64,000 bases of DNA from Lucinisca nassula (lineage: Eukaryota; Mollusca; Bivalvia; Lucinida; Lucinidae): the NCBI GenBank assembly GCA_963580285.1, contig OY757010.1, positions 147,236,675 to 147,300,674 of the forward strand, given 5' to 3'. The notes below the pieces were generated by a model. That model had not been told where the DNA came from and made no database searches. It saw only the letters and a program-made list of their open reading frames with translations. Positions 22,604 to 32,810 of the stretch are shown here, in pieces; position 1 is the first letter of the stretch, and each line of letters starts with the position of its first letter. The translations under genes were made by a program, and so were the position numbers.

Positions 22604-23340
22604 ACTCTATCTTAGTCCACAATACCCATCCACTCTCCACTAATTCTCATACCCTGCCTTTAATGTTTTGGAACAAATGCATAAATACATATCTAGCTAT
22701 CATATTGTTTCTTCTTTTACAGCTATAATTCATTAAATTGTAAAAGCTGAAAACAAAACTAGAAGTACTGTTATGTAATGTACGTTACATATGTACACTC
22801 TTTATGTTGAAAGAAAATGATTCACTGTTTATGTGAGGAACGTTTTGTGAATATGGATATCATGATAAAAAAGAAAACAGATTTCATATTCCTAGTGTAT
22901 TTCGGAACATATAGTGGATTATTTCAGCTCTTTACGGTCACTATATATAGATTATAGAATTCAAAACCAAGTCCATGTATGTTCCTTCTAATTATAAAAT
23001 TTGTTGTTGGTGGTTGGTGTTTATAGGTAATCCCAATATATATTTACAGACTGTAATAGGTATAGGCGGTATTATAAATTTTATTGCCTTTAGAATACTC
23101 AAACATACCTCAAAATAAAGGAGTTACACTGGGGTTTTGTCAGATGAATCATTGACAATCCTTATGTTTACCTGTCGATTCATATTAGAAGTGTCATGGG
23201 GTGAAAGTTCCGAAAATTCTGAAACTCGCTGTATTAGTCAAATTATATAGATACAAACTTCTTCTAATAATCTATATGAATTTCAGATCTGCTTGTCTTT
23301 TTTTCCAAAATATTTTGGGTATCTCTTGATACAGTGTTTT
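22604..23340. other. No recognised feature
   Basis: A+T-rich; no gene or repeat identified. Confidence 0.4.
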
Positions 23341-23359
23341 TGAAATTCGGTGTTGGCAC

Positions 23360-23520
23360 CATATTCTACGGGCCGTCACACGATTAACCCGCAACGACCA
23401 AAGTGCTAACATGCTGCATTTGTTACCTTATAATATGTCCTTTCAAAAATAATATGTCTGCAAAACTCCCGCACACGTGTAGTGTGACTATGTGCTAGCA
23501 TATGATTTATGATGAGGACA
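23360..23520 (+). repeat. Diverged dispersed repeat H, copy 1
   Basis: ATGCTGCATTTGTTACCTTA then AATATGTCTGCAAAACTCCC matches 24930-25020 (CTTGCATTTGGTACCTTAG and GAATGTCTGCAAAACTCCC). Confidence 0.5.
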
Positions 23521-23929
23521 GTACCGAACTAACAAATAAAGTTGATAGCGTAGTATGAAAATGAAACAGATTATGAAGGTGGATAGATTACACTATTAAC
23601 CACTATCTAAATCGTCAATGACTACTGATAGGGTATAAACTGTTTGGATTAATCAAACAGCAGTTGTCAGTTCACTGCTGGTGTGCTTTTCCTGTATAAA
23701 AACCTATTTTCGGCTTAGACCGTGTAAGCCTGCCCGGGGACAGTGTCAGTTCAATTACTGAATGGCTCCATAATGTTACCATATCAGATCTGTTGTCTGG
23801 GAAGCAAAACATCTTCCCACTAAACCAACATATTTGTCCTTCATCTTTTAAATTAAGGCGTAACTATACCAAATTTAGTGACACAGAGGCCTTTCTGATA
23901 TTTAATCTTCAGCAGTGTGTCAGTGTGTC

Positions 23930-24220
23930 TCATCCCCAAAGTATGATGGGCAAAACCTGGCAAACACAGCACATTCCACTCCGAGCACACACCGACCGAC
24001 GTAGCCCATGAGACAGGTCAACAGGAGGAATCAGGCCAGAGACGCCTACCCTAGGACTTTTAGGCGTCCCCAACCGATCCAACATCAGCAAAAATGGCCC
24101 ACACTCCACGGAAGTCCCGGGCATCAGGAAGGAGATGTCCAAAATAGCGAGACTTGCAAAATTTAAAAAATAACAATAAGTGGCAACCAAATCCGCTAAG
24201 ATACATGTCTCACCTGACAA
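23930..24220 (-). other. Unassigned 96-codon open frame
   Basis: An uninterrupted frame on the minus strand with hydrophobic N-terminal part and several Cys near its end (MCCVCQVLP). The base composition is less A+T-rich than the surroundings. I recognise no family; it may be a fragment of a transposon ORF. Confidence 0.2.
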
Positions 24221-24889
24221 GTCAGTTTCAGTTTTAGAAATCTCAATAGCATTGAGACTATAAAGATTTTTTAAATCTTAAGATCGCATTGAAAGCTGGA
24301 CAGTGCTCGTCCAAGTAAATTTCCCATGCAAATATACGTTACTAGTTCTCAGTGTAGTGTACATTACCATAATACAACTATACCCTCGTGATCTGTAACA
24401 TTTTTTCAGCGCATTTATGTTGCTTACGAGTCTCTATGTCAAGACTACTATAGCTGGCTATCAAGTTCAAGTGTTCATAGGTTAATTACTCCGTTTCGAT
24501 AGCTTACGAACTGCCATTATTACAATACTTGAAAATGGGGGTATGCTTACAATATTGCCCTTTATGAGAGAAAGAAAGCTCATAGAAAGCTCATATATGC
24601 ACCAAAATGCAGATTAATAGCTGCAATTTAGTTTTGTAGATAAGTAGTAGCGATATTCTTGAACAGAACGTTGGTTTTGGAAACGACAGCAGGTACAATT
24701 GCCAAATTTCATCTATGTTAACCATTCAATAACAGGAACTCTGATGTTCCGAATGTCTTCAAATTTGTCTTTTTAGAAAGCACTTCATTTCTTTTCAGCA
24801 TTTATGCTCAAATTTTTGTCACTTCTTGTCTTAATCATCAATTTCTTTTGTTCTTTTATTTGCATGGTACATTTATAAATTACATATTG

Positions 24890-25230
24890 GTAACGTGTTC
24901 TACAGCCCGGCAAATGATAAAGCCCTAACGACCAGAATGCTTCGAGCTTGCATTTGGTACCTTAGTATATGTACTTTTAAACTATGAATGTCTGCAAAAC
25001 TCCCACGCATGGTGCAGGGTCACCATGTCCAAGCTTATGGCCTAAACGCATGTGTATAAGCAAAGGACGGACATTGGCTAAACCAGTGCTACTACCATAT
25101 CCATGCAAATGCAAAAGCTGCTCACATTTGTTTTTCAGCAAAATACCAAATTGTAGATGTTGAACTTGCTAGAACAGTTAACACTATGACACTAACGAGC
25201 TTGTTAAGCTAACGAGGCTTTGAAACTGGC
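24890..25230 (+). repeat. Diverged dispersed repeat H, copy 2
   Basis: Besides the match to 23360-23520, its second half (AAAGCTGCTCACATTTG, TTCAGCAAAATAC, GAACAGTTAACACTATGAC) resembles 36490-36610 (GAGCAGCTTTTGCAG, TCAGCAAAAATACAAG, GAACAGTCAACATTTTGAC). Old repeat of unknown type. Confidence 0.45.
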
Positions 25231-25802
25231 CCTTGGGGCCAATGGTGTCAATTCACATGCTCAGAAGACCACTGTCTCCTTGCTATGAGATGCATCCGCG
25301 TTAGAACAAGCCTCAAAGCTGACAAAATACCAGATGAAGTCTGTTTCTGTCCGTCTTTGTTAATATTGCCTTCCAGTAGCCTGCCGTGAGTCTGAATTAA
25401 GCCTCAAAGCACTTTGTAAACCGCTTTCTTCCAGCCAAATTACACACATACCTTGGTCGTTCAGATCTTGGCAGACACATTACCAGTTTGTTGAAAGCGT
25501 TCTCAGAGCCTTGAAACAACACTTTGACAAATATTGAACTGGCCAGCCACCTGTATCTGAGTTTGACCTGTCTGTAGCAGTCTAATGCCGATTGTAATCT
25601 CCGCAGCAGGTCAATGGCGCCTCATTGTGCAAAGAACGAACACAGAAGTCAAGGCAGCTACGAGTAAACAAGAAAACGAAAAGTTACATGTGAGCCCCGC
25701 CAAGCGAATTTGTGTCTTCGAGCATTCCGCATGCCCAGCCATTCAGAGGGGCCAGGGATATGGCTTTCTGTCTGAATTCCTCTTGATTCACTGCTTGTAT
25801 GA

Positions 25803-25868
25803 GCGAGCAGCGAAGGTTCCGGCGAGACTGCGCGGATGCGCAGGCTCGCCGGAACCTTCGTTGCTCGC
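25803..25868. repeat. GC-rich perfect-style hairpin
   Basis: A 31-nt arm (25803-25833) is followed by a GGAT loop and a 31-nt arm (25838-25868) that is its reverse complement with two mismatches. The arm includes AAGGTTCCGGCGAG and several CpG. It stands out against the A+T-rich surroundings. A related AAAGGTTCTGGCGAGAC occurs at 27002. Confidence 0.85.
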
Positions 25869-25906
25869 ATAGGCGATAAGTACCAAAATCGCTTGACGGG
25901 GCCCAT

Positions 25907-26527
25907 TTAGTCTTTTATTCCAGATCAGCGTTTAGTTGAAAACACTTTGTTTTATTCAGGTACCAAACGAATGTACACGTGCCCATGTCACGTTGATTTC
26001 ATGCACGCTGACATCTCGCTATAGATCATTGAGGTACTGTGCTTAATCTACGGTGAAAATCTTTGGACATAATATTGTTTCTATCAGGGAAATATTCTCC
26101 CTCAAACAATTGATCCCTAACTTTTTTGGCCAAGTATATGTAGTGATATTACGTGACTATAACAATTGGCATATTTAAGCCGCTAGATTTTCATTTCAGT
26201 AATTCTATTTCGCAAATATCCATCCTGTGCACCAAATAACCAGGATTATATTACTTTTTATTGAAAAACCATACAATGAACATTTTATATGTAAGATCAC
26301 GACACCGTTTGATAATAAAGTCAAGTTACAGAAGCGTTTGCATATTGTTTGATTACGTAGGCGTTTTATGTGTTTTCAGAGAAACTGAAATCGCTAATGA
26401 TTCTTATATAGTTCGAAATGTAAATTGTGAAAGCCTGTCTTTTAGCGTCTGTTATAAACGTATGAGTTTTTTGTTCCTAATTACAAGCGTGTCCAGATGA
26501 GATGTCGTTTAACACCGTGTTTGTTAT
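25907..26527. other. No recognised feature
   Basis: A+T-rich sequence with a short unremarkable open frame; nothing recognised. Confidence 0.4.
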
Positions 26528-26856
26528 TATACCCCCACAAATGAAATTTTGGGGGGTATATAGGAGTGAGCTTGTCGGTCTGTCGGTCGGTCGGTCGGTC
26601 TGTTGACTTGTTTTCCAGACGATAACTCAAAAAGCGCTTTACCGATTTTTATAATTTTTGGTACACTGATGTAACATCATAAAATACAGGTCAAGTTAGA
26701 TTTCCACTACAATTCGTCAATTCGTCAATTTTCGACATAGTTATGGCCCATTTCCAGTGAAACAATTGCAAAATGCCGCAGTTGTACTATCAAGGCAGTT
26801 TTTGCGGGGGTATTCATCACCTTTAGTGATAGCTCTAGTAAATATTTATATAAAAT
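26528..26856 (+). repeat. Dispersed repeat with TACCCCC...GGGGGTAT ends
   Basis: Begins ATACCCCCACAAATGAAAT, TTTTGGGGGGTATATAGG, then a (GGTC)n-like stretch (26575-26603), GATAACTCAAAAAGCGC, TTTGGTACACTGATGTAAC, and ends GCGGGGGTATTCATCAC. I recall this as one of the commonest repeats of molluscs and some other invertebrates. Confidence 0.75.
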
Positions 26857-27221
26857 CATTAGGCAGATTCTACGGTTTGAGGTAGGTGTTAAATATAAAT
26901 TGGCAAACGAGAAAATCACGATTTATTTCTGTAGATGAGCGTGCACAGCCAACTATATATAACAGGGCTGGATTCCAATTTCAGTATCCTCTTGCAAACA
27001 ACAAAGGTTCTGGCGAGACAACTTTTTTACCGCGAAATCACGCCTAAACCTTTGCTGGACCCGTGTGCGATAAACACACTTACCTAATGCGCTGGCTCTT
27101 ATGGTTAACACGTATTTTAATATACGTGCTATTGTGAAACCCAGCTGAACACGTGCCATGCTGTTAACTACAACCCCTACCTTTCCAAACAGTGTAGATC
27201 AAGATTAGATGGCTTCTAAAT

Positions 27222-27510
27222 ATGATTGATTGAGGTTTAACGTCCTCGTCAACACTATTCAGGTCATTTTGGAGAAGTTGCTTCCAATTTTGTGGGACCT
27301 TTACCCAATATTGTGATTAAGCCCTGCCGCCCAATGAAACCAAAAGGGATTATGTGCATGACCAGTTCGACTTGCACCACTTTGCCTGTGCAGGCTTAGA
27401 CCTTCTTAGCGGTTTACCAGTGCTCATGTGCGCGGTCTGCTTCAGCTCTGCATGGAAGCATCACGCAGTCCAATCGACTTCTTCAAGCTCCGGTGGGCGG
27501 AGGCGAGGCT
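27222..27510 (-). mobile_element. SINE-like repeat D copy
   Basis: Reversed D from TTGAGGTTTAACGTCCTCG to TCTTCAAGCTCCGGTGG, including CGGTTTACCAGTGCTC and GCATGGAAGCATCACGC. Partly deleted in the ATGTCATTTCATCTC region. The preceding ACAGTGTAGATCAAG (27190) resembles the 181-bp unit. Confidence 0.75.
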
Positions 27511-27529
27511 TCTCATCACTTGAACAAGC

Positions 27530-27792
27530 CCGTGAAACGAATACCTCTTATACCCCAATTTGTATAGAGAAAACTGGAGTTTACGGGGGTAAACACTATT
27601 TTCTTATTATAACTCCAAGACATTGGTTGTGGGTACTCGTTAGAACCGCCTCAATGAGGTGGTTCTAACGAGCACCCACAACCTATGTTTGCAGTATTTA
27701 TAAGAAAAATATCAGGGATTGTCATCAGAAAAGTAGCCATTTTGGAGATGTGAAAAATACACTATGTCGCACATGTGTGTTATCGTAATACA
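27530..27792. mobile_element. MITE family B copy (B2 subtype)
   Basis: Central palindrome at about 27624-27687: GTGGGTACTCGTTAGAACC with its near-complement across the loop AATG. The right flank ATTTTGGAGATGTGAAAA and GTGTGTTATCGTAAT marks a B2 subtype with 'CTCCAAAATGGC' and ATTACGATAACAC ends in place of the GCCGAAAA and TACGAAAACACGCC of B1. Confidence 0.75.
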
Positions 27793-28007
27793 AAGAAGCC
27801 ATTCCGATCAGAAACAACACTGCTTGTGATTAAAATTGTGAACTAAACACATACTGAATATCAAGTGATTTGATTGGTTGATAATCAGCAATGGGAGCGA
27901 CTTAATTAATTTATGCAGCGGAATAAGGGTTAATTTTTTTTGCTGTATTATTGTGCTTTCCAGGTTTTGTTTTTAGCGCTTTTAGCGTTTGGCTTTTGCC
28001 GTAAGTC

Positions 28008-28229
28008 ATTATGATAAAACACCCATGCGACATAGTGCATTGTTCACATCTCCAAAATGGCTACTTTTCCGATGAAAATCCGTGATATTTGTCTTGTTTA
28101 TACTGCAAACATAGGTAGCGGGGGCTCGTTAGAACCGGTTCTGTTCTAACGAATACCCAGAACCCAGGTTTTTTTTTCTATATAAACTGGGTGTCAGGGG
28201 AGTATTCATTTCACGGATTTTTTACGTGA
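28008..28229. mobile_element. MITE family B copy (B2 subtype)
   Basis: From CATTATGATAAAACACCC, through CATCTCCAAAATGGCTAC and a damaged palindrome (GAACCGGTTCTGTTC), to CATTTCACGGATTTTTTACG. Confidence 0.7.
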
Positions 28230-28370
28230 TGGTGGGGTTTACAAGAGTATACTTTTTATTTACATGTATGTTTGCTCCAAAATTTAGATTGTGGATTCTC
28301 GTTAAAACCCACTCATTGAGGCGGCTCTAACGAGCACCCACAACTTATATTTGGAGTAGAGATAACATCA
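28230..28370. mobile_element. MITE family B fragment
   Basis: Contains TTTAGATTGTGGATTCTCG and GAGGCGGCTCTAACGAGC, the two palindrome arms; left and right ends are incomplete. Confidence 0.6.
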
Positions 28371-28373
28371 CGT

Positions 28374-28645
28374 GAATACCCCCGTGAAACGAACAACCCC
28401 TAAACCCCACTTTATATAGAGAAAACCGGGGTTTACGGGGCTAAACATTACTTTTGTTTTTTTCTGCTCCAAGACATAAGTTATGGGTACTCGTTAGAAC
28501 CGCCTCAATGAGGTGGTTCTAACGAGCACCATCAACCTATGTTTGGAGTATAAATAAGAAAAATATCACAAATTTTCATCAGATAAATGACCGTTTTTGA
28601 GATATGAAAAGATGCACTATGCAGATGTGTTATCGTAATGAGATT
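28374..28645. mobile_element. MITE family B copy (B2 subtype)
   Basis: GTGAAACGAACAACCCC, CCGGGGTTTACGGGG, the palindrome near 28483-28550 (GGTACTCGTTAGAACCGCC) and the end GATGTGTTATCGTAATG. A T-run follows at 28645-28658. Confidence 0.75.
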
Positions 28646-28923
28646 TTTTTTTTTTTTGCAAAAGAATTACAGATTGTACCAACCTGGGGTGTTATCGTAA
28701 TATAGAGATAGTTCCTTGGAATGGCAAATTCAAAGTACAACATTGGCCTATCAAAATTTGTCTGCATAAGGTTACAACGGGTACACTTAGGCATATAAAG
28801 CCCCCATCGAAACTTGTCGATCTCCTCACCTAACGGGCAACAATGCGACAGTCGACGCAATCATTTGGGTAGGAAAACAATTGGGCTGATATTTACAGCT
28901 AGACAGTTAAATTAACTGCAGCA

Positions 28924-29189
28924 CATGCCTATATGGTTTTTACCCCATTGAACCCCACTTCTATATAATCAAACAGGGGTTTACAGGGGTAAACGTTGTT
29001 TTACTTATTTTTGCTCCAAAATATAGATTGTTGGCACTCGTTAGAACCGCCTCGATGGGGCGGTTCTAAAGTATTTACAATCTATATTTGAGCAGAAATA
29101 AGAACAATATCACAAGTTTTCATCTTGAATTTTTCATTTTTACGGCGGTAAAATTTACAGTGTACTTGTATAGGCGTGTTTTCATAATG
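28924..29189. mobile_element. MITE family B copy (B1 subtype)
   Basis: Left end CATGCCTATATGG, then CCCCATTGAACCCCAC, palindrome near 29034-29080 with the loop side GATGGGGCGG, ACGGCGGTAAAATT, and right end TATAGGCGTGTTTTCATAATG-type at 29169-29189. Confidence 0.75.
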
Positions 29190-29592
29190 AAAATATTGAC
29201 TATTTACTTCTGTTTGTGGTGTTCGGTGCTTTTATGTCTGTGCCTCCATTTGTGAATGCTTAATTTCTCCCACTAGCTGTTACATGTTATGTTCCTAGCT
29301 TGATCTTCGTTAAAGGTCAGTTGTGGTACAAGATTTAGCCATTTATGGAATTAAAGTTCTGACATACATTTAAGCCGTCACTGACTAGTGTCCAAAAGAC
29401 GGGTCTTTTTGCGAACAGTGCATCCGTGCGGTACAGTGTTGTTTTCAATGTCTATACACATGCCATTTTAGATGAAATTCGTGAACGTTTTCATATTCAC
29501 ATTTCAAACATACATTGTTTATAGCAAAATTAAGGAAAATAATATTTACACGTGTTGAAACCTATTATATAAAGTGGGGTGTTCAGGAATAT

Positions 29593-29887
29593 CATGAAAA
29601 CACTGACCCCCTTGAACCCCACTTTTATGTAGAAAATCATGGGTTTACCGAGGTAAACCTTATTTTTCTTATTTCTGCTCTAAAATATAGATTGTTGCTT
29701 CTCGTTAGAATCGCCTCAATGGGGCTGTTCTCACGAGTACCAACAACCTATAGTTTGAGCAAAAAAAATATCACAATTTTTCATTCAAAAAAAAAAAAAA
29801 AAAAAAATAAAAAAAAATAATAATAATAAATATCGAATTTTCGTAGGTACAGTTTCCAATGTATTTGTATTGCCGTGTTTTTGTAAT
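29593..29887. mobile_element. MITE family B copy with A-rich expansion
   Basis: Left end CATGAAAACACTGACCCCC; palindrome near 29692-29745; an A-run (29789-29830) expands the right half; right end GCCGTGTTTTTGTAATG. Confidence 0.7.
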
Positions 29888-29923
29888 GGTATACGTTGCA
29901 TGGACGCGTTTTCGTGATTAGAC

Positions 29924-30229
29924 GCCGCATTGAGACAATTGTTTGTCAACACTATTCAGGTCATTTTGAGCCGGTCAGTTTACCTATCCACATTTGTCCT
30001 GGGCAGGCTTATACGTAAGCGGTTAACCAGTACAGTGCACCTTCCGCCAGAAACTGACAACTGCCCTTCTTGAATCAGCGGAAGAGATAGAATGACCGTA
30101 GAAAAGATTTCATGATCAATCTCCACGAAAGAATGTCGCCGATCCCGGCAGGTATCGAACCCGCGTCCTACTGATCACCAGTCAGACGCGCATCCGACTG
30201 AGCTACCGAGGCCGGCCGCATTGAGACAA
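29924..30229 (-). mobile_element. Full-length tRNA-derived SINE with 15-bp target duplication
   Basis: GCCGCATTGAGACAA is present at both 29924-29938 and 30215-30229. The body 29939-30214 reads, on the minus strand, as a tRNA-like head (about 30213 down to 30141) with A box TAGCTCAGTCGG and B box GGTTCGATACC, then CAGTTGTCAGTTTCTGGCGG and TACTGGTTAACCGC, and a 3' end AAATGACCTGAATAGTG, TTGACAAAC. The acceptor stem pairs poorly and the anticodon arm is imperfect, so this is a SINE and not a tRNA gene. Its 3' end equals that of repeat D. Confidence 0.88.
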
Positions 30230-30317
30230 ATTACATATGAACATAGCAACGTTGTCTCAACGTTTTCACAGTTTCCTCAACGCTGATTCAGTATTGGGAT
30301 CTTAACGGATATGAATT

Positions 30318-30490
30318 TATATTATATAGAGGATCTTACATGAGTGTTCATGTATTATTGAATTTATTAAACGAGTTGAGGAAAAGGAATAAAATGCGAG
30401 GCTTTGCCGAGCATTTTATCTCTTTTCCTCAATGAGTTTAATATATTCAATATTACATGAGCACGAATGCAAGATTCTATTTATCATATG
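30318..30490. repeat. Long foldback sequence
   Basis: A near-continuous inverted repeat centred at about 30407: ACGAGTTGAGGAAAAG pairs with CTTTTCCTCAATGAG, ATAAAATGCGAGGC with GCCGAGCATTTTAT, and the outer TTACATGAGTGTTCATG with CATGAGCACGAATG. The flanking TCATATGACATTT near 30486 recurs at 30672. Confidence 0.8.
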
Positions 30491-30689
30491 ACATTTAAAA
30501 CGTATTTAATTCACGATTTTTGTACAAAAATGTCAATATTCCGCCATTAGTAAACGCGACGTCGTTAAGGACGTCGTACATGTAACGTTACGGAACGTAT
30601 CTAGCTAATTTGCATATTTAATCCACTGGTGGATTATCGAAAATATTACATGGCATTATTACACTCCTAGACGCGACGTCATATGATAA

Positions 30690-30987
30690 ATCATTATATG
30701 TACCGGGCATCAAGGTCGGGTTTGGTTGGGTGAGGCAAAGGTGATGCGTATCTTGCTTCACTGCGGTGTCCAACTGATACTGGCTTACAGTTCGACTAGC
30801 CAGCAGGTAAGGGTAGAGGAGGTAGTTGTTTTTTTTTTTTCTATTTCTACATTTCCATTCAGTTTCTCTTTCTCCTCTGTCCCTCACTTTCATCTCCTCT
30901 ACTATCTCTACTATATTTTCCTTCCCTTTCTTTGGGAGACGATACAAAATGACCCACAAGGGATGACGTGTCGTTAAACCCAAAACA
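30690..30987 (+). repeat. Repeat F, SINE-like, pyrimidine-rich middle
   Basis: Contains TTGCTTCACTGCGGTGTCC, CTTACAGTTCGACTAGCC, a pyrimidine tract (30828-30935) and an end GGATGACGTGTCGTTAAACCC. A reverse-oriented relative is at 57736-57945. The CGTTAAACCC end resembles the 3' ends of SINE D and other mollusc SINEs. Confidence 0.6.
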
Positions 30988-31256
30988 ACATTACGATAAC
31001 ACACCTATGTGAATAGTACATTCATTCCTATCTCCAAAATGGTTACTTTTCTGATGTAAATTAGTGATTTTTTCCTTATTTATACTGCAAACATAGGTTG
31101 TCGGTTCTCGTTAGGACCGCCTCAATGAGGCGGTTCTAACGAGTACCCACAACCTATGTCTTGGAGCAGAAATAAGAAAACTAATGTAAACCCCTGTAAA
31201 CCCCAATGTTTTCTGTATAGAGTGGGGTTTAGAGGGGTATTCATTTCACGGATTAA
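30988..31256. mobile_element. MITE family B copy (B2 subtype)
   Basis: Left end CATTACGATAACACACC, CTCCAAAATGGTTAC, palindrome at about 31096-31158 (GAGGCGGTTCTAACGAG), GTAAACCCCTGTAAACCCC and CATTTCACGGAT at the right. Confidence 0.8.
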
Positions 31257-31288
31257 TCAAAACCGGTTATCAAGGAGAGGATGCCTAT

Positions 31289-31670
31289 ATCACGAAAACA
31301 CGCCTATATAATTTTGACCCCCTCGAACCCCCTTTTATATAGTATAACTGGGGTTTGCAGGGGTAAACCTTATTTTTCTTATTTCTGCTCTAAGATATAG
31401 ACTGTGGGTACTCGTTAGAACCGCCTCGATGAGGCGGTTCTAACGAGTACTCACAACCTATATTTTAATCAGACATTTATTCTTATTTCTGCTGTAAGAT
31501 ATGGACTGTGGGTACTCGTTAGAACCGCCCCTATGAGGCGGTTCTAACGAGTACCCACAATCTATATTTTGAGCAGAAATAAGAAAAATATCACAATTTT
31601 TCATTTGAAAATTTTCATTTCTTCGGCGAAAAATGCTTCAATGTATTTGTATAGGCGTGTTTTCGTAATG
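31289..31670. mobile_element. MITE family B copy with duplicated central palindrome
   Basis: Ends ATCACGAAAACACGCCTAT and TATAGGCGTGTTTTCGTAATG-type. Two palindromes lie in tandem (31396-31457 and 31504-31563), separated by a repeat of the TTATTTCTGCT...AGATAT segment, so a ~107-bp central segment has been duplicated. Confidence 0.85.
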
Positions 31671-32352
31671 GCTATATGGAGATAAGGGGACTTTGGGAAG
31701 AATTCTTAAGGGACACCAAAATGGCTAGAATTAATTATGGCTATATAATAAACTATCCATGTGCGAGTAATCGAAGTTACACTCTGTACAATTCTTTTCA
31801 TTGAAACATATTGTTCTGTCCACGCGTTCAAGTATACAAAATTTCCATATTGACAGTTCCTTGTATTTACAGTAAACCATCTTGACAAAGTGAACTAGAA
31901 AGAATAAAAATTGAAATGAAAGTAACGAATTGATATCATGCTAAAGCTCTATAATCTACCCAAATGAGTAGAGATTTACAATGTTCTAATGAACCATTTC
32001 CTGGAAATATTAAACGCATGTACTTTCAAAACTACAGCAAAACTGGTAATGTGGCTAGCACATCTTGAATAAAGATTGTATGCAGTATGAAACATACTTT
32101 GTCACCTAACATGTCCAGGCCACAAGATAAACCGTGACAATATCAGGTTGGAATAGATATCGTAACAATAAACAAAAATACAACTGTCCCAATAATAATA
32201 TTATGTCAACAATTCCAGTGCTAATTACATTGATCCCTAACAGGCTATGCTTTCAAAGTAAGAGCAAAAAATGACAGGTATCATATGTCTGCCAACTGCT
32301 GGGGGGATGGACTGGCAAGATGTGGCAAATAATATATTGTTGGATTTCTTTT
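31671..32352. other. No recognised feature
   Basis: A+T-rich with one 60-codon frame of no recognisable family. Confidence 0.4.
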
Positions 32353-32498
32353 CATTACGATAACAAGTCCGTAAAACGAAGACGCCTTTAAACCCCACTT
32401 CATATAGAGGAAAGTGGAGTTTACGGGGGTATACATTAACTGCCGTATTTTTACTCAAAAACATATATTGTGGATACCCGTTAGTACCGTCTCATCGA
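32353..32498. mobile_element. MITE family B, left half, split by SINE D
   Basis: CATTACGATAACAAGTCCG, GAAAGTGGAGTTTACGGG and the left arm of the palindrome up to ACCGTCTCATCGA. The right half resumes at 32798. Confidence 0.75.
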
Positions 32499-32810
32499 CG
32501 GCCCCCGCCCTTCGGGGCTTGTAGAAATAGATGGGCTGCATGGTCCTTCCGCGCAGAGCTGAAACCGACCGCACACGAGTACTTATAAACCGCTTAGAGG
32601 ATCTTAGCCTGCCCAGGCAAAGCAGTGTGAGTCGGACCGCCCATGCTTATAAACCCTATTTGTTTCATTGGGCGACAGGGCTTGAGATGTCATTTCATCT
32701 CAAAGTCGGGTAAAAGTCCCACAAAATTGGAAGCAACGTCTCCAAAATGACCTATAGTGTTGACGGGGACGTTAAACCACAAATCAAATAAAACAAAACC
32801 GTCTCATCGA
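32486..32810 (+). mobile_element. SINE-like repeat D with 13-bp target duplication
   Basis: ACCGTCTCATCGA occurs at 32486-32498 and 32798-32810, and the D body is 32499-32797 (299 bp). It runs from CGGCCCCCGCCC and TTCGGGGCTTGTAGAAAT through CGCAGAGCTGAAACCGACC, AAGCCTGCCCAGGCAAAG and ATGTCATTTCATCTC to GACGTTAAACCACAAATC and an A-rich tail. The insertion lies in the palindrome of a MITE B copy. It defines the ends of D. No clear A/B-box pair is visible, so the promoter class is uncertain. Confidence 0.88.

Noticed and set aside
21480..22660. Interstitial telomere repeat
   Set aside because: TAGGGTA and TACCCTA variants are frequent but are not in a regular TTAGGG register.
23930..24220. Host gene on the minus strand
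   Set aside because: Kept only as an unassigned frame; no start context, splice partner or family evidence.
30141..30213. tRNA gene on the minus strand
   Set aside because: A and B boxes are good, but the acceptor stem pairs poorly and the sequence is embedded in a SINE with a 15-bp target duplication.
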